Source: Blastomussa wellsi | Taxonomy: Eukaryota; Cnidaria; Anthozoa; Scleractinia; Plerogyridae | Assembly: GCA_947652115.1 (NCBI GenBank) | Contig: OX393561.1 | Location: 39,190,033-39,254,032 of the forward strand | Direction of reading: 5' to 3' | Length of the DNA stretch: 64,000 nt | In this document: one piece after another, positions 23,549 to 35,100 of the stretch | How positions within the stretch are numbered: the first letter of the stretch is position 1 | How the letters are laid out: each line of letters begins with the position of its first letter | Translations under genes and position numbers: made by a program | Notes under the pieces: generated by a model | Databases searched by the model: none | Told to the model about the DNA's origin: nothing | What the model saw: the letters and a program-made list of their open reading frames with translations, nothing else

Positions 23549-26500
23549 TGGAGCCGATGGTATTTTGATGTGATGGAAAATTTTTACAGCAGTTTCCCTG
23601 CAGATCATGTTTAGCACCTGAATTGTGCATCATGGCGCCTTCATCAACATGCATTGTCATAAGGGAACATCGACCAATATAGGCCAAGCACAATTTGGAC
23701 TCGTGTGGAATACTCAATTCATGCACAGCTACTTGTTGGAGTTCGAAGTACATGCGTGTACTAGCATGCCTTGGTGGCTAGTAAAATGACAAAAGATGTC
23801 AAACTACACCATGTTACTTTGCGAGTGCACCACCAAATATACAGCTTAGTAAGCCTTAACTGTATATGATTATAATACTGCAAATTATATGTGCCTATTC
23901 CATATAATGTACTGCTAGGTTCTGGACTTGCAGTAAGTTATTGTGCAGCTACATGTAGGTAGCAGTCTTAGGGGTGCTGCAGTGTGTGCATCTTTATAGA
24001 AATCAGGTATAATAGTTTAATAGGTATTTGGTGGTGTTGTAATGCGGCATTTACATTGTTCAATATAGCAGACATTGTTATTGACCCATAGAGGCATTGG
24101 GAGAGATAAATTGATAGTTTTGGGGCAGAATTTTTTCTTTGTGAAAGTTTATCATTTTAATCATGACCTAGTGTGTTTGTGTTTACTGCTAAATGTTGAA
24201 AAAATAATAATTTTTTGTTAAATAATCTCTATAGGAAAGCTTTCAACACAGTGAAAGTTCATCTTCAAATTCACCTGGGGTATAAGGTGTATTTACCTTA
24301 TATCTACAATTACCAATATTTTTTATAAATAGACACGAATGTGGAAATTAAACTGCTAATGACATTCTTAGAATGTTTAAGAAAAGATGCTGGGTGTGAG
24401 ATTGACTTCTGAATACATGTACAGGTGTACCTGGATTCTAGACCCATCATTAGCTGGAATTTGTTTAGACTTTGGCAATTTACCAACTGCAGATTGGACA
24501 TGAATTTTGTTAGATTTTATAGGCAGTATGCAACTGGATGTTTGTACTTAAACTTTGAGAAAGCAGAACTGAAATAGCTTCTCTTTATATTCGTGGAATA
24601 TGACATTTACTGTTGGAATGTATTTTCTATTGGGTTTTTTAAGCATTAACTGACCCCAAAAGTTGTAGGCATTAATTTATTTGTGCATATATGCTGTAAG
24701 TTGCTTTGTATATAACAAAGTGTATTGTAATAATTATCAAATTGTTCAGTTCTGTAAGCAAAATTTCATTTTACTAGCCTTTTTTAAAATTTGCAATGTA
24801 GAAAAATCAATATTTCCGCCATTTAGTCCATCCTTAATTTGTTCCTGATTCGTTTTTCTACTACATACTGGGCTACCTTGAAAAAAATCTCAGGTCTTAA
24901 AAATGTTTTTCTTAGTATTTGTCTTTGCCATTGCACATTTCAGAAGAGGACTATGAATAACACAATACTACAGTGTACAGTGTAAGACGATTTTCTGTTC
25001 ACCTTGGAACTTGTACACAAATACGTGATGCCATGTCACTTTCTAAAGCACATGTCTTCACTTTTCAATAACATGCAAACTTTGCTCAAATGAATGAAAA
25101 GGCCACATTTTTCAGTTGTGATTGCATGGTAGATTTTGATCCATTTTGTTCATTTATGTTGTTTAGCAGTAATAGTTAATGAAATATTGCCATATTTTAC
25201 ATTAAAAATATAATTAGACTTTCTATTGAGAATCAAGGTGTGGCTACACTGTAAATATGCAGAAATTAGGATTTCGTGTTAGTCTGGCAACCTACTGAAA
25301 ATGACAAAATTAATTTTGACAAAAAGTTAGAATGCTTGAAAAGCAATCTTCTGCTAACAACACATTGAAAACGTGGTTTCAAAGGTGTTTACACGGATCC
25401 TACCTAACCATTTTCCAAGTGTTTTCGAAAGTGTTTTGTTTAAGCAACCACTGCATTCTGTGCGAAGTTTACCAAGTTACCTCTTCAAGAGCCAGCCAAT
25501 TTCACGCCAAAATACGTAATAGTTTTCAAGTCGACGTGGTTTCAGCTGTTAACACAACAAGCATTTTCAAAACAGTACTGTGTAAATGAAAGGCATAACC
25601 GCATCACAAGCTCTACAGCCACAAATGAAACCACATGGGTGTGAGCAGTGCCTAAATGCTTTCAGTTTGCAGTGGCAAAAAGTCAGGGATTGTGTGGTTA
25701 TTTTAGAAATGATAAGAAAGAAACCAGACACATGAAAATGGTTTTATTTTTGTATCAATTAGTTGTAAATTACAAAATGATGGGAATAAAGTATTTTTAT
25801 AAAGATACCGGTAGACAAGAATATTTTTGCTTAGTGGTTATTTTATTAACCAGGCCCCGGTTGTTCACGCTATCCACCCTTTGAACAACCGGGGCCAGGA
25901 TTAAAGTTTGCGCCACCTTGCTGGTGCTTTGTGCCAGAAAATATAGCACCCCTCCGTGACAGGAGCCTGTTCTCTGCACTGACCCTAGCCTGCGAACAGA
26001 CCATTGTCTCTAAGCACCCAGCAGGGCTCTGCCGTCCAAGTGTTCAGGAAGCCTGTTTGCAGGCTGGTGCTTGTGCTGTGGCCTGGGGCCCAACTTTATC
26101 TGAGGTGGTTCCATTCTCATCACCCTATGCATGAGGAGTGATTTATGATTTGATTGGCTAGGTTTTAAAAATAAATCAGTTAAAATGGTTGATTTCATAG
26201 GACTCTCTAGCCAATCAGATCACGTCCCCAGAACCACTTGTTGAGGCCCAACTGAATAAGAAGGACAAGTGGCTCTGGGACGAGAATGAGGGGCATTGAT
26301 CCTTGATGTTACTGCAATCAGTTCCCCCAAGCACTGGGAAAATATGGTTTCCAGCTTGGCACAATTTGCTGACACTAGAGAGTGATTATTTACAGGAGCC
26401 TAGTCAACAACACATTTGTTTTTGTAGACATCTACCAGATTTTCAGTTTTATAATTCACCCAGACATTGTCTAAATGAAGGAAATTGCTCTTAGCTTGGT

Positions 26501-27343
26501 TTAACAGACCTCCAGTAACACAACTTTCAGCAATGAAAATAAGATCTTTTCTTCACAAAACAATTTTCATAATTTCGATGCCACTGAAAATGACAGATAA
26601 AAGGCTGAGTGGGGTCTTTCAGGTATTCCTGGACTGGTCACTGAGTGGTTTTATTTCCCACTTGAAATATAGTCTTCTAGTCAGCAGTGGTGGATTTAGA
26701 GGGAGGCCAAGGGGGCTGCTCCACCACCCCTTTTTCTAAAAGTATATCTTCCAAAGCCTTCACTAGAACTTTGATGACAATTTTTATCTTTCAGGTGAGG
26801 GATGGTACTTCATGGTAGTGGTCCCCTGTATCTGAATTTTCTGGCCAGGGGGGCAGTGTCTGTTAGACACAGTTTTCAGTCATCCAACAAACATTACTGA
26901 TACCTGAGGTACTCAAACAAGCCCTGCAATAAGGATCTTATAATCAGAACAGTGTAAAGGCCTTCAGCTCATATTCGGGAGGGCATAGATTTGTAAGGAT
27001 TTTAAAATTTTTGAATCTGAGAGTTAAGTGGTCTTTTTTAAAAAGACAGCAACACCTACATTACAGGCATAAAAGAGGGAGAGGTAGACAAAATCAACCC
27101 CTCTGGTTTTTACCTCTCCCCCCCCCCCTCCCCCTGCCATGCAGGCTACAGGCAGTGCATACAGTTAGTGGGGGTGAGGGAAAGTCAAAACTGCAGGAAG
27201 AAGAAACAACAGAAATGAAAAATTGAAGCAAAAGTTAGCAGCCCCTGGGGAAAGAGTCTTACCAGGCCAGTTCCAAACAGCACTCTGAATTCTGCTTGCT
27301 GATTGCATGGCATAAAAATTCCTTTGTATTATTCAGTTCCTGT
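23549..27343. other. Junctophilin 3' UTR and convergent intergenic region
   Basis: No further coding exon could be supported here. The first 2.2 kb is AT-rich and repeat-poor, consistent with a long 3' UTR; an AATAAA at 25785-25790 is a candidate poly(A) signal. A small hairpin (GGCCCCGGTTGTTCA / GAACAACCGGGGCC) lies at 25855-25891. About 25990-26300 contains self-complementary text (AACCACTTGT, CCAATCAGAT) typical of MITEs. A pyrimidine run is at 27115-27132. Confidence 0.5.
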
Positions 27344-29386
27344 TCAGTCATCGCTTTCCTCAACAATTTGCAGTTCCTCACTGTCGCTATCATCAACCAT
27401 GTCAAAATCAAATTCACTGTTCCCCATAAATGCCTGAGTTAAATGTAACAGCACATTGTCCGAGAAGTCTTCCAGACTGTCTGCACTCTCACAATCACTA
27501 TGCTCTTCACTTGCTTCAGAGTCTTGAGTTGGATTTATCAGATCCTTTGCAGTTTCTTGATTACTGAAACAAACAAATAAGTTGAAGCCAAACTTGAACA
27601 TATCCAGCCAAGCACAAAGCATGATGATCAGATCCCATGAAATTGGCTTCTTCATTGCAATCATTCGAGGGGTCATTCTCCCACCGATATATTTTCTCAT
27701 GATGACAGATGAGGCCAAGTACTGCTGAAGGAGAGACATCTCAAATGTGACAAAAAAGGCTGTGACGAGGGAGTGTGAAGATCCTTGAGCTTGTGAACAT
27801 TTGTCTAATGCCTCCTTTATATTGTATGCCAACTTTTTCTCCAAATCTTCAGCTGGTTGTGAATCCTCATGCATTGCTAAATCATAGCAAATACTAAACA
27901 CATTCTCAATAGCTTCACGAAAAGCTTTGTCTTCAAGCTTGTTCAGGTGTAGTCGAGAATTTTCAGGTTCCAAGGTGTTCAAGAGTGCAGGATTATCACA
28001 CCAGATTTGCTGCCTTGATGCAATAGCAATGGAAACCCTTTGTAGGGTAGCCATAAGTACATCTTCCTCAATATCTTGGAAAAGATTGTTCTCTGGAATA
28101 AAGTAATTTGGACAAGACATGTTCACAAGGAAACAATACAGTTTCTGTAGTATTCTTAACACTCCAGTGCCCAATCTGTCCCTTCCCCAATCAGCTGAAG
28201 AAACTTCTTCACAAACCCAGAACATTGCAGTTTTGAGATGATAGGACTGCAGCCCTCTCTTACTTGGGTGTTTAAGAAAATGTCTCCATATTCCTTTCAC
28301 AATCAAGAAGCATCCCTTTTGGCAATTGCTCAAGGATTGTGCAAGCTTCCTTTCACATAAACTAAAGGAGATGCGCCATTCTAAGCGAGTCTGACTTCGG
28401 AGTGGACTTACAGGAACAAGTGCACACCCTTCTTTTGCAATTGAGGATACTAGTTTCAGACTTGGCCATCCACTAGGTCTGTGTCTTGTGATCCAGTCAT
28501 TGGCCACAGTTGGCCAGTAAGGAAATGACAGGCAGAGTGCCATGTCAAACATACAACCTCCCCCTTCTTTTAAAAAGACAGTAACATTTACTGCTGGTCC
28601 TCCTTGATCTACTACAAACAAAATCTTTTGGCTCCTTCTAACTTCACTGCAAGACTTTTGGAATTCACGCATCTCGCTTGCATTTTGATAAGTAGATTTT
28701 TCTTTCAATTCCTCCTTTCCAAAGTTACTTTTCTGTCTCAGCTCACGTTCATTTTCAACATCACTGTCGCTTAAGCTGTACATGATCAAATTACTAAGTA
28801 CACTTCGTAAATGCAAAGACATGTAAAACTCATCAGTTACAGCAGACGGATGCAAGTAGACTGTGACTTTACTGCCATCACAATTCGAAACAATATTTGA
28901 AAGGTCTATCCACCGAGTTACAGCTTCATTCTTCACAAGCTTGATAATGGCATAGCCTGGAAATTCTGTACTGAATTCAACTTCACCTTCAAGATCACCT
29001 TCTGAACTATAACTTCCTGAATCACCAAGTCTTAGTGAAGTCCAGACAAGATTAAAATCAGCTTCATCTCTTATGGCAACCCGCATGGAACTTTCCTTCT
29101 CCAAGTGAATGTATTCAGGTAAACCAAATCCTTCACTTACACTTCCAACTAAATTTGTTTTAAGCTTTTCGGAAAGAATAGCATATGGGTCTTGCAGATT
29201 AAAAAGTGACAGAAGTTCCGTTTCAAATAAATCAGTCATGACCATGTTAAACTTGCTTTCCAGCTTCGTAATCGCTTCTCTTCCAGACTGCAATTCTTTG
29301 CTTACAACTTGTTCCATATCGTCTGAAAGATGAATTTTAATTAAGTCTCCCATACACGGAAAAGATCTTCCACTGAAAGACGTCAT
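27344..29386 (-). CDS. Mab-21 domain nucleotidyltransferase, cGAS-like candidate (intronless, 680 aa)
   Basis: This is one uninterrupted frame. Mab-21 family proteins share the cGAS fold; active members make cyclic dinucleotides on sensing a ligand. The N-terminal catalytic half shows GSVSEG at residues 81-86 (activation-loop GS motif) and DEADFNLVW at 107-115, with E108/D110 as the metal-binding pair. GGPAVNVTVFL at 262-272 and FDMALCLSFPYWP at 280-292 follow, with D281 at the position of the third catalytic acid. The C-terminal half has the family's WRISFSLCERKL, CFLIVKGIWRHFL, SYHLKTAMFWVCEE and CPNYFIPENNLF motifs. I saw no Zn-thumb cluster like that of cGAS. The tail after about residue 600 has a hydrophobic stretch (LDMFKFGFNLFVCF) and then a strongly acidic Ser/Asp/Glu end. 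The motifs are visible; enzyme activity is inference, and a catalytically silent Mab-21 relative is possible. Confidence 0.85.
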   Translation of the reverse strand: MTSFSGRSFPCMGDLIKIHLSDDMEQVVSKELQSGREAITKLESKFNMVMTDLFETELLSLFNLQDPYAILSEKLKTNLVGSVSEGFGLPEYIHLEKESSMRVAIRDEADFNLVWTSLRLGDSGSYSSEGDLEGEVEFSTEFPGYAIIKLVKNEAVTRWIDLSNIVSNCDGSKVTVYLHPSAVTDEFYMSLHLRSVLSNLIMYSLSDSDVENERELRQKSNFGKEELKEKSTYQNASEMREFQKSCSEVRRSQKILFVVDQGGPAVNVTVFLKEGGGCMFDMALCLSFPYWPTVANDWITRHRPSGWPSLKLVSSIAKEGCALVPVSPLRSQTRLEWRISFSLCERKLAQSLSNCQKGCFLIVKGIWRHFLKHPSKRGLQSYHLKTAMFWVCEEVSSADWGRDRLGTGVLRILQKLYCFLVNMSCPNYFIPENNLFQDIEEDVLMATLQRVSIAIASRQQIWCDNPALLNTLEPENSRLHLNKLEDKAFREAIENVFSICYDLAMHEDSQPAEDLEKKLAYNIKEALDKCSQAQGSSHSLVTAFFVTFEMSLLQQYLASSVIMRKYIGGRMTPRMIAMKKPISWDLIIMLCAWLDMFKFGFNLFVCFSNQETAKDLINPTQDSEASEEHSDCESADSLEDFSDNVLLHLTQAFMGNSEFDFDMVDDSDSEELQIVEESDD

Positions 29387-29839
29387 CGTGATTCAAGAGT
29401 CTTCACTGGATTAAAAAATATTCAGTAAACCGGCATGTATTGACAGAACTCTCCTCTTCCCCCGTCACCTTCGACAAAGCTAGGGTTCAGCGATCCATAA
29501 TTTCCTCTCGCTTGTGTGGATCTTCTCCACTGATCCTGGAGTGTCTTCTTGCTAAGTTTACCGGCAGGCATTCCGCGTTGTTGATCTAGAAAGACTGGGA
29601 TCAATTAAGATAGCTACCTCGTTCTCAAGCGGAGTTGACGAGGGAGGGAGGGTAGGGAGCTGACTCGTCCCCAGACGTCTCTTATCAGGAAAAAATAACA
29701 AGCGCGGGGAATGATGGGAAGTAGGCAGGAAGGGCCGCCTTTCCTCCTTCCCATCATCCATCGCGTCTTGTTAATTTCTCACAGGAGACGACTGGGGGCG
29801 AGTCAGGGGTAGGGAGCGGGATAGGGAGGAGTCAAAGAA

Positions 29840-29915
29840 GTAACCTGCGATCAGGCGTTCTATGTATTTTTGCGTCGAGAGCCACTAAAAATAAGAACGC
29901 CTGATCGCAGGTTAC
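29840..29915. mobile_element. Short hairpin MITE with perfect 22-bp inverted repeats
   Basis: GTAACCTGCGATCAGGCGTT at 29840 is matched exactly by AACGCCTGATCGCAGGTTAC ending at 29915, around a 32-bp loop. It could also form a stable stem-loop if transcribed. Confidence 0.8.
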
Positions 29916-30339
29916 CAAAGAAGCTAAGTGGGAGACTTCTGGCGTTCAAATATCAAGTAAAAAATTTAATCCTTCATATGCGTCATTTTTTTCTTTTTTT
30001 ATACTATTCCCCTTGAGTACAGTCCCGAGATCAGTTTATACTACAGGTAGATTGTTTTATGTTTATTTATGCGTGGTTCAATTCTACCTGTAACCACTCC
30101 CCCCGGGCAACCCCCGGGACAAGTCCAGCCCTTTTGGCCCGGGGAAAGAGAAAAAAGTCACAGGTTTTTATACCGAGGTAAACCCGCTTTTTTGCGTGGG
30201 AAAACTCAATCTACATGGATCCCGGGTTCTCTCTCTCTCTCTGCTAGCTATGCTCTTCCTCTGATCTGTTTCTTTTGGACAATCTCATACCGTTAGGTAT
30301 CTGCATTGTGGCATACACCCTTATATATATCGAATCTCA

Positions 30340-30990
30340 ATGGACCACTCGGCCAGAATAGGGCTATTATGTGACTGGACATTTGATGGCCAAAAGATAC
30401 GGATTGCAAAGGAGAGGAAATCCGCCAAAACGCTCAGTCTTCTTGTTAAGAGTATTCATGCTGTGTTCGCTACCGTAGGAAAAGATCTTGTCACTCTAGC
30501 ATCATGAGGAAGGCTGTTCCACAATTGAGCCCCGCTGTAGCAAAAGCTACGTTTAAGGAAGTCAGTTCTGGGCTTAGGTAGAGGTAATCTATTTTCCTTG
30601 TCTCCGAGTTCGTATTCTGTATGGAAAGGTATAAACAGATTTTTTTTTAAAAGTACTGCGGTGTTAGCTCATTCAAGGTTCTAAACATAAGACGTACTCG
30701 AAATGGTGCGTCAAGGGTCGTGTAATGGCTAGGTAGCGACACAAACGAACAAGGAGTTCTAGAGTTTTGTTGTCGAATTACCGATCGAAAGGTTCGCGAA
30801 CGATACGCACCTACTTTAATGCCGTAATCAAAGACAAGAAATACAAGTTAGCCCTTGTGCGGATGCTCATTTTGGAGTATAAGGCAGCGTAGATCAAACA
30901 GTCGCCTGTTAATGTTATTGTGATAGTAAGAGACTACCATGCAGCATCCCAGTGACTATTCAGGTTTAAACGCATGAATCATCCTACGCA
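30340..30990 (-). mobile_element. LINE fragment (ORF2 3' end), frameshifted
   Basis: The minus strand between about 30740 and 30340 carries the C-terminal tail of a non-LTR retrotransposon ORF2: VRLMFRTLNELTP, then in a shifted frame EYELGDKENRLPLPKPRT, DFLKRSFCYSGAQLWNSL and LPHDARVTRSF. Stops and a frame change show that it is dead. The 5' part is missing. Confidence 0.7.
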
Positions 30991-32194
30991 TGAATCGTAG
31001 GACTGACTTTTCACTTCCGTCGCATTTAGCGGTGCCGAAAAAGTTATTTTTGGGAACTACGTGTAATTTATGGGTTTGCCATGGGAACATTATGGACACA
31101 AGGTTGACTTCAATTTCGACACCATGGAGTTGATCCCCCCCCCCCCCCCACCTCTCTTCCATGGTGTCGGTTGTTTCCTCTTGAATATAACAAGCTACCA
31201 TTTATGGTCCTGAGCCTTTCGTTGTCTTCATCCTTAAATAGGGCCAGGGTTCAAGAAACATTGCGGCACATACCTATCCCAAATTACCTGGGGGGGGGGG
31301 GGCTAGACGTCTGTTGTTGCCGCATACAAGTAGTGGATGTGAGAAGTGCATTAAAGGACTTAAGCTCCGCAAGTTTACTCGGAATCGTTTTAATTGGATC
31401 TGGGTTGTCTGACTTTCCGAACGAGGAGGATGTTACTAAAACGGCGAGTGGGGAATTGGGAATGGGAGATTGAAATGAGAAAACTGACATTTGGAAATTT
31501 ATAAAAATGGTAAAGTAACAAATTGGTTCACTGTAAATAGGACATGCAATTATTTTGCTAATGTGCGGTCAGATTTGCATATACCTTTAAAGAACTCTAG
31601 ATTAGAAAGAATTGAAGATTTTTCTCTTGATCGCACGCGGATCGAAGAATAAAAACTTTACAATGAATCGTAGGATGAGCCCTGCGATATGTATTAAATA
31701 TGAAACATTTAAAATCATGTAAAAGCTTTAAAAGCCTTACACAAGGATATGTAATAAATAAAATACAACTGGCATGGAATTTTACGACTTATATCAATGT
31801 ACATTTAAGCATAATTAGTGCAGATAGGTGAATACTTTAAGTTAAATATAATTTGCGTTTAAACCTTTTTACAGCATAAAGCAAAAAGCTTTTATATACA
31901 GAATTTGACTTATTTAACTATGGAGATGAAATGAGTCCCGCATCGTAGTTTTATGCTGCCTTGCAGTTCCATGCTTCGAGACTGAATTTTGCCATTCCTG
32001 TTTCCTCAATCATCCTTGACTGGCATAGACCATCTAATAGACTAGCCAATGATATATAATCCATGACGATATATAACGCATGACGTGAAAAGCGCGCGCA
32101 ACAAAACAACAGTAACATGCGTCGAAGGCGATCATAAAAATATTCTGGCTGTCTGCATACATTGTAGTCCTTTTATGTTCATTTCTGTTGGTTT

Positions 32195-35100
32195 TCAAGC
32201 CTGTGCCTCCAGCTGAATGTGTTCCTGATTACTGCTCGCATCTGTTGCCTCCGTTTGGTCTTTCTTGTAATGTGTGAACAGAAAAGTGTACTCTGGGTGA
32301 GACATGGAGAAATCTCGAAATTCCTCTGTTGGCAAGAACAAGGATTTTAACAATTAAAATCCAAATAAGTTCCAGCAACGCGACGCGTGTTGTTTTTCTT
32401 TACAAATATGGACTAATGAGGGGCGGTGGTATTGAAGTTTAAAATTTGTCAGTGATGTTTACCTCTCATCACAAAATATTAAATAAAATTACAACCGGGG
32501 ATTTCTCTGAGGTTAAAATGACTCGATCGTTGGACACAACAGCCCACGCACGCACGCAGCTCTATTGTCTTAGGGTTAGGGTCCATTGTTACTGTTGTTC
32601 GTTTATCATTTCTTCAATTCAGGCAATCCTGTGGGACCTTGTAAAGAGCTGCGTATCGCCCCTAACGTTCCACATCCTCACTTGTGATAAGGCAAATTAA
32701 TTACAGGTCGTATAACGAGTTAATATTCCAATTTTAGAACGTTTATTGTCTCACCATATGTAACAGAGCCTCGGTGATTCGCGTCCACTTGTTTGAACAA
32801 ACAGTTGATATTCAAGTCCGTGATGGAGGGGTATGCACTCTGAAGAATGTGCCGCAGTTCTGTTTCATCAACTCTTCCATCACCATTCATATCAAAAGCC
32901 TGAAAAAAAAAATGCCACAAGTTTTACGATTTGGTGGCATTACTAACAAAGGTTTCCAATGGACATGAGTTGACTCGCAGCGTTCACTTTGGTTGAGATC
33001 AAATTTGTACTCAAGTCAACACAAGATGAAGCAAGTGACACATTGTCACTGGTGCACATCACTGAAACGGGTTTACTGGGGTGACAACTCTAAGCAGTAG
33101 TAAGGGCAAATGAAAGTCGTCCCGAATTTTTTTGGAGACCTCCAAAAAATCTCAAATATCCGGAGATTTTAGCTGTATCACTTCATTTTCCCCAAAAATT
33201 TTAAGAGTCTCCCGATTCTCGGCAAAATTCTCAGATTCCTGGAAGAATTTTCTCTTTCTCCCGAAACAGGTCGTCTTATAGTTGACATCCCCGAAGGTTT
33301 TACGTAACTTGCGAGCACTTACAAGTCCGTTGGCCACCCAAGTAAAGTCTTAACGCAAGTTCAACTTGCGACTGAGCAAGATTTTGACACGTGCAGGGTG
33401 GAGTAGCCAATCATGGTGAAGATGTGTCCTCGACCAACGAGGTGCCATACCAAACTCCACGTGACTTGGTTCAAACGAGAGCGCGATTACGTTTTCAGCT
33501 TCGTAATCTGATTCGCTGATTATGTTCTTTATTTGGAGCCTTAGTGAAAGGCTTTGGTACGGCAGCAGTAAATACACAGGAATTCAACGCCAGATAAACA
33601 TGCTGCTATCGCAGTTTAGACGAACGTAGAGAAAATAGAATGTGTGCGAGAATAACCATTTTAAATTTTCATGTGGTGGCCTGGATAATTACTAACCTGG
33701 AAAGCTAACTGCATTGCCTCTTCACTGTTGGCAGGTTGCGAGACAAGCGCCAAGCCAATCAGGTATTCACGGAAGTTAATGTGACCCGAGTCATCCTGGA
33801 AAAGAAATGAGTGGCACAGCGATTCGACATACTGATTCAAATATACCGTAACATTCAATTTTTTGTCTCTTGATGGAGAAAACAATTGCTTGTAAGTACA
33901 GGAAAAAATGATTATTATTCTCTAATCATGCATAGCATGGGAACGTTGTTACGTCACCTTGATGACATCACAATGTTGTTACCTAGCAACATACCTGTCA
34001 AAACTGTGGGCTCAGTTCTCGTTGAACTGAAACTGGCGGGACTCCGTATGAACGAGACAGGGATACCCGTCGGAAATTTTCCACGAAATACCTAAAGGAA
34101 ACCATATCGTTTTTCGATCCCGAAAAGTATAATTTTTCATGCCAAATTTACGTGAGGCGTGATTGGAGCTAATTATGTTCCCGCGAAACGTGGTTAAGCG
34201 TTTATTTTTCTGTTAAGGGGTTCCTAATTTTAAGAACTTTTCACGTGCACGTGAACGCAATTTTAGGCTCAAACGTGACTTGTGAGAAAAGAGTTGGATT
34301 AAACGTGATTCGTGATGAAGCTTGTGTTAGGTATTTGACGAATGCACGATCTTAACAAACATGAAATGCAACGCTAAAAACAAATTCCCTTGGTTTTACT
34401 CCTTCCGAGTAAACAAAAAGGTCAAATATTTTTACGCGATTTGATTTTTCAAGGGGGTACAGGGGACCTTCAATACAGTATGACTGTGTTCTTTTCAACT
34501 TCTCCACGCGCAAACCAAAACAATGATTAAAAAAATTGCCTTTCATTACTGAATACATGCCAAGTGACACCAAAGCCTGGATCTGCTGGATGAACTCACA
34601 GGTGACCAAAGCGTACTATAAGAGTTTGTATTAGAGTTTGTACGGATTTATAATTTAGCTGAAAATATCTCTTGTTTCCCCTTTGAAGAGCTGCAATAAA
34701 GTTAAAAACTTTATCTGGAGTCCATTTTTAGCCTTTCTAGAACGTTTGAAAGCCATACGCGTTATTTTCATTCCAACTGTCTCTTCTTAAAATGGGCTCC
34801 AGGTAAGGTTTTGAACTTTATTGCAGCTTTTAAAAGGAAAAAAGAAATATTTTCAGCGAAACTATAAACCCATACAAACTCTCATACAAACTAAACTCTT
34901 ATAATACGCTTTGGTGACCTGTGGTGTACTTTGCTTGCACTTGAACACTCGCCAGTGCGTTTTACATCACAAACTCACCCTGTCATACAGCGAGAACAGA
35001 TGTCTAACATTGCGAGTAACAGGTAAGTTAAGGTATTCAGCAAACTCATTCACATCGACAATACCATCCCTGTTGGAATCGATTTCAGCAAATCTGCCCA

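Larger units (their letters stand above)
29387..32194. other. Intergenic region between the Mab-21 gene and LPCAT
   Basis: The left part should carry the Mab-21 promoter; the right part is downstream of LPCAT. Visible contents are the 29840-29915 hairpin MITE, a GC-rich CCCCGGGCAACCCCCGGG segment near 30100, the LINE tail at 30340-30990 and a C run with GACACCATGG arms at about 31120-31170. A G run lies near 31290. No supported exon. Confidence 0.5.

Noticed and set aside
31120..31310. Poly-C and poly-G runs as quadruplex regulatory signals
   Set aside because: They occur at or near ends of dispersed repeats, like the C and G runs at 13858 and 58340, and no gene start is adjacent.
32720..32754. 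Read-through end of the EF-hand exon (GETINVLKLEY then stop) as the LPCAT C-terminus
   Set aside because: A strong donor (G|GTGAGA) lies at 32754, and an in-phase exon at 32325-32195 restores the family text (EEF...HPEY).
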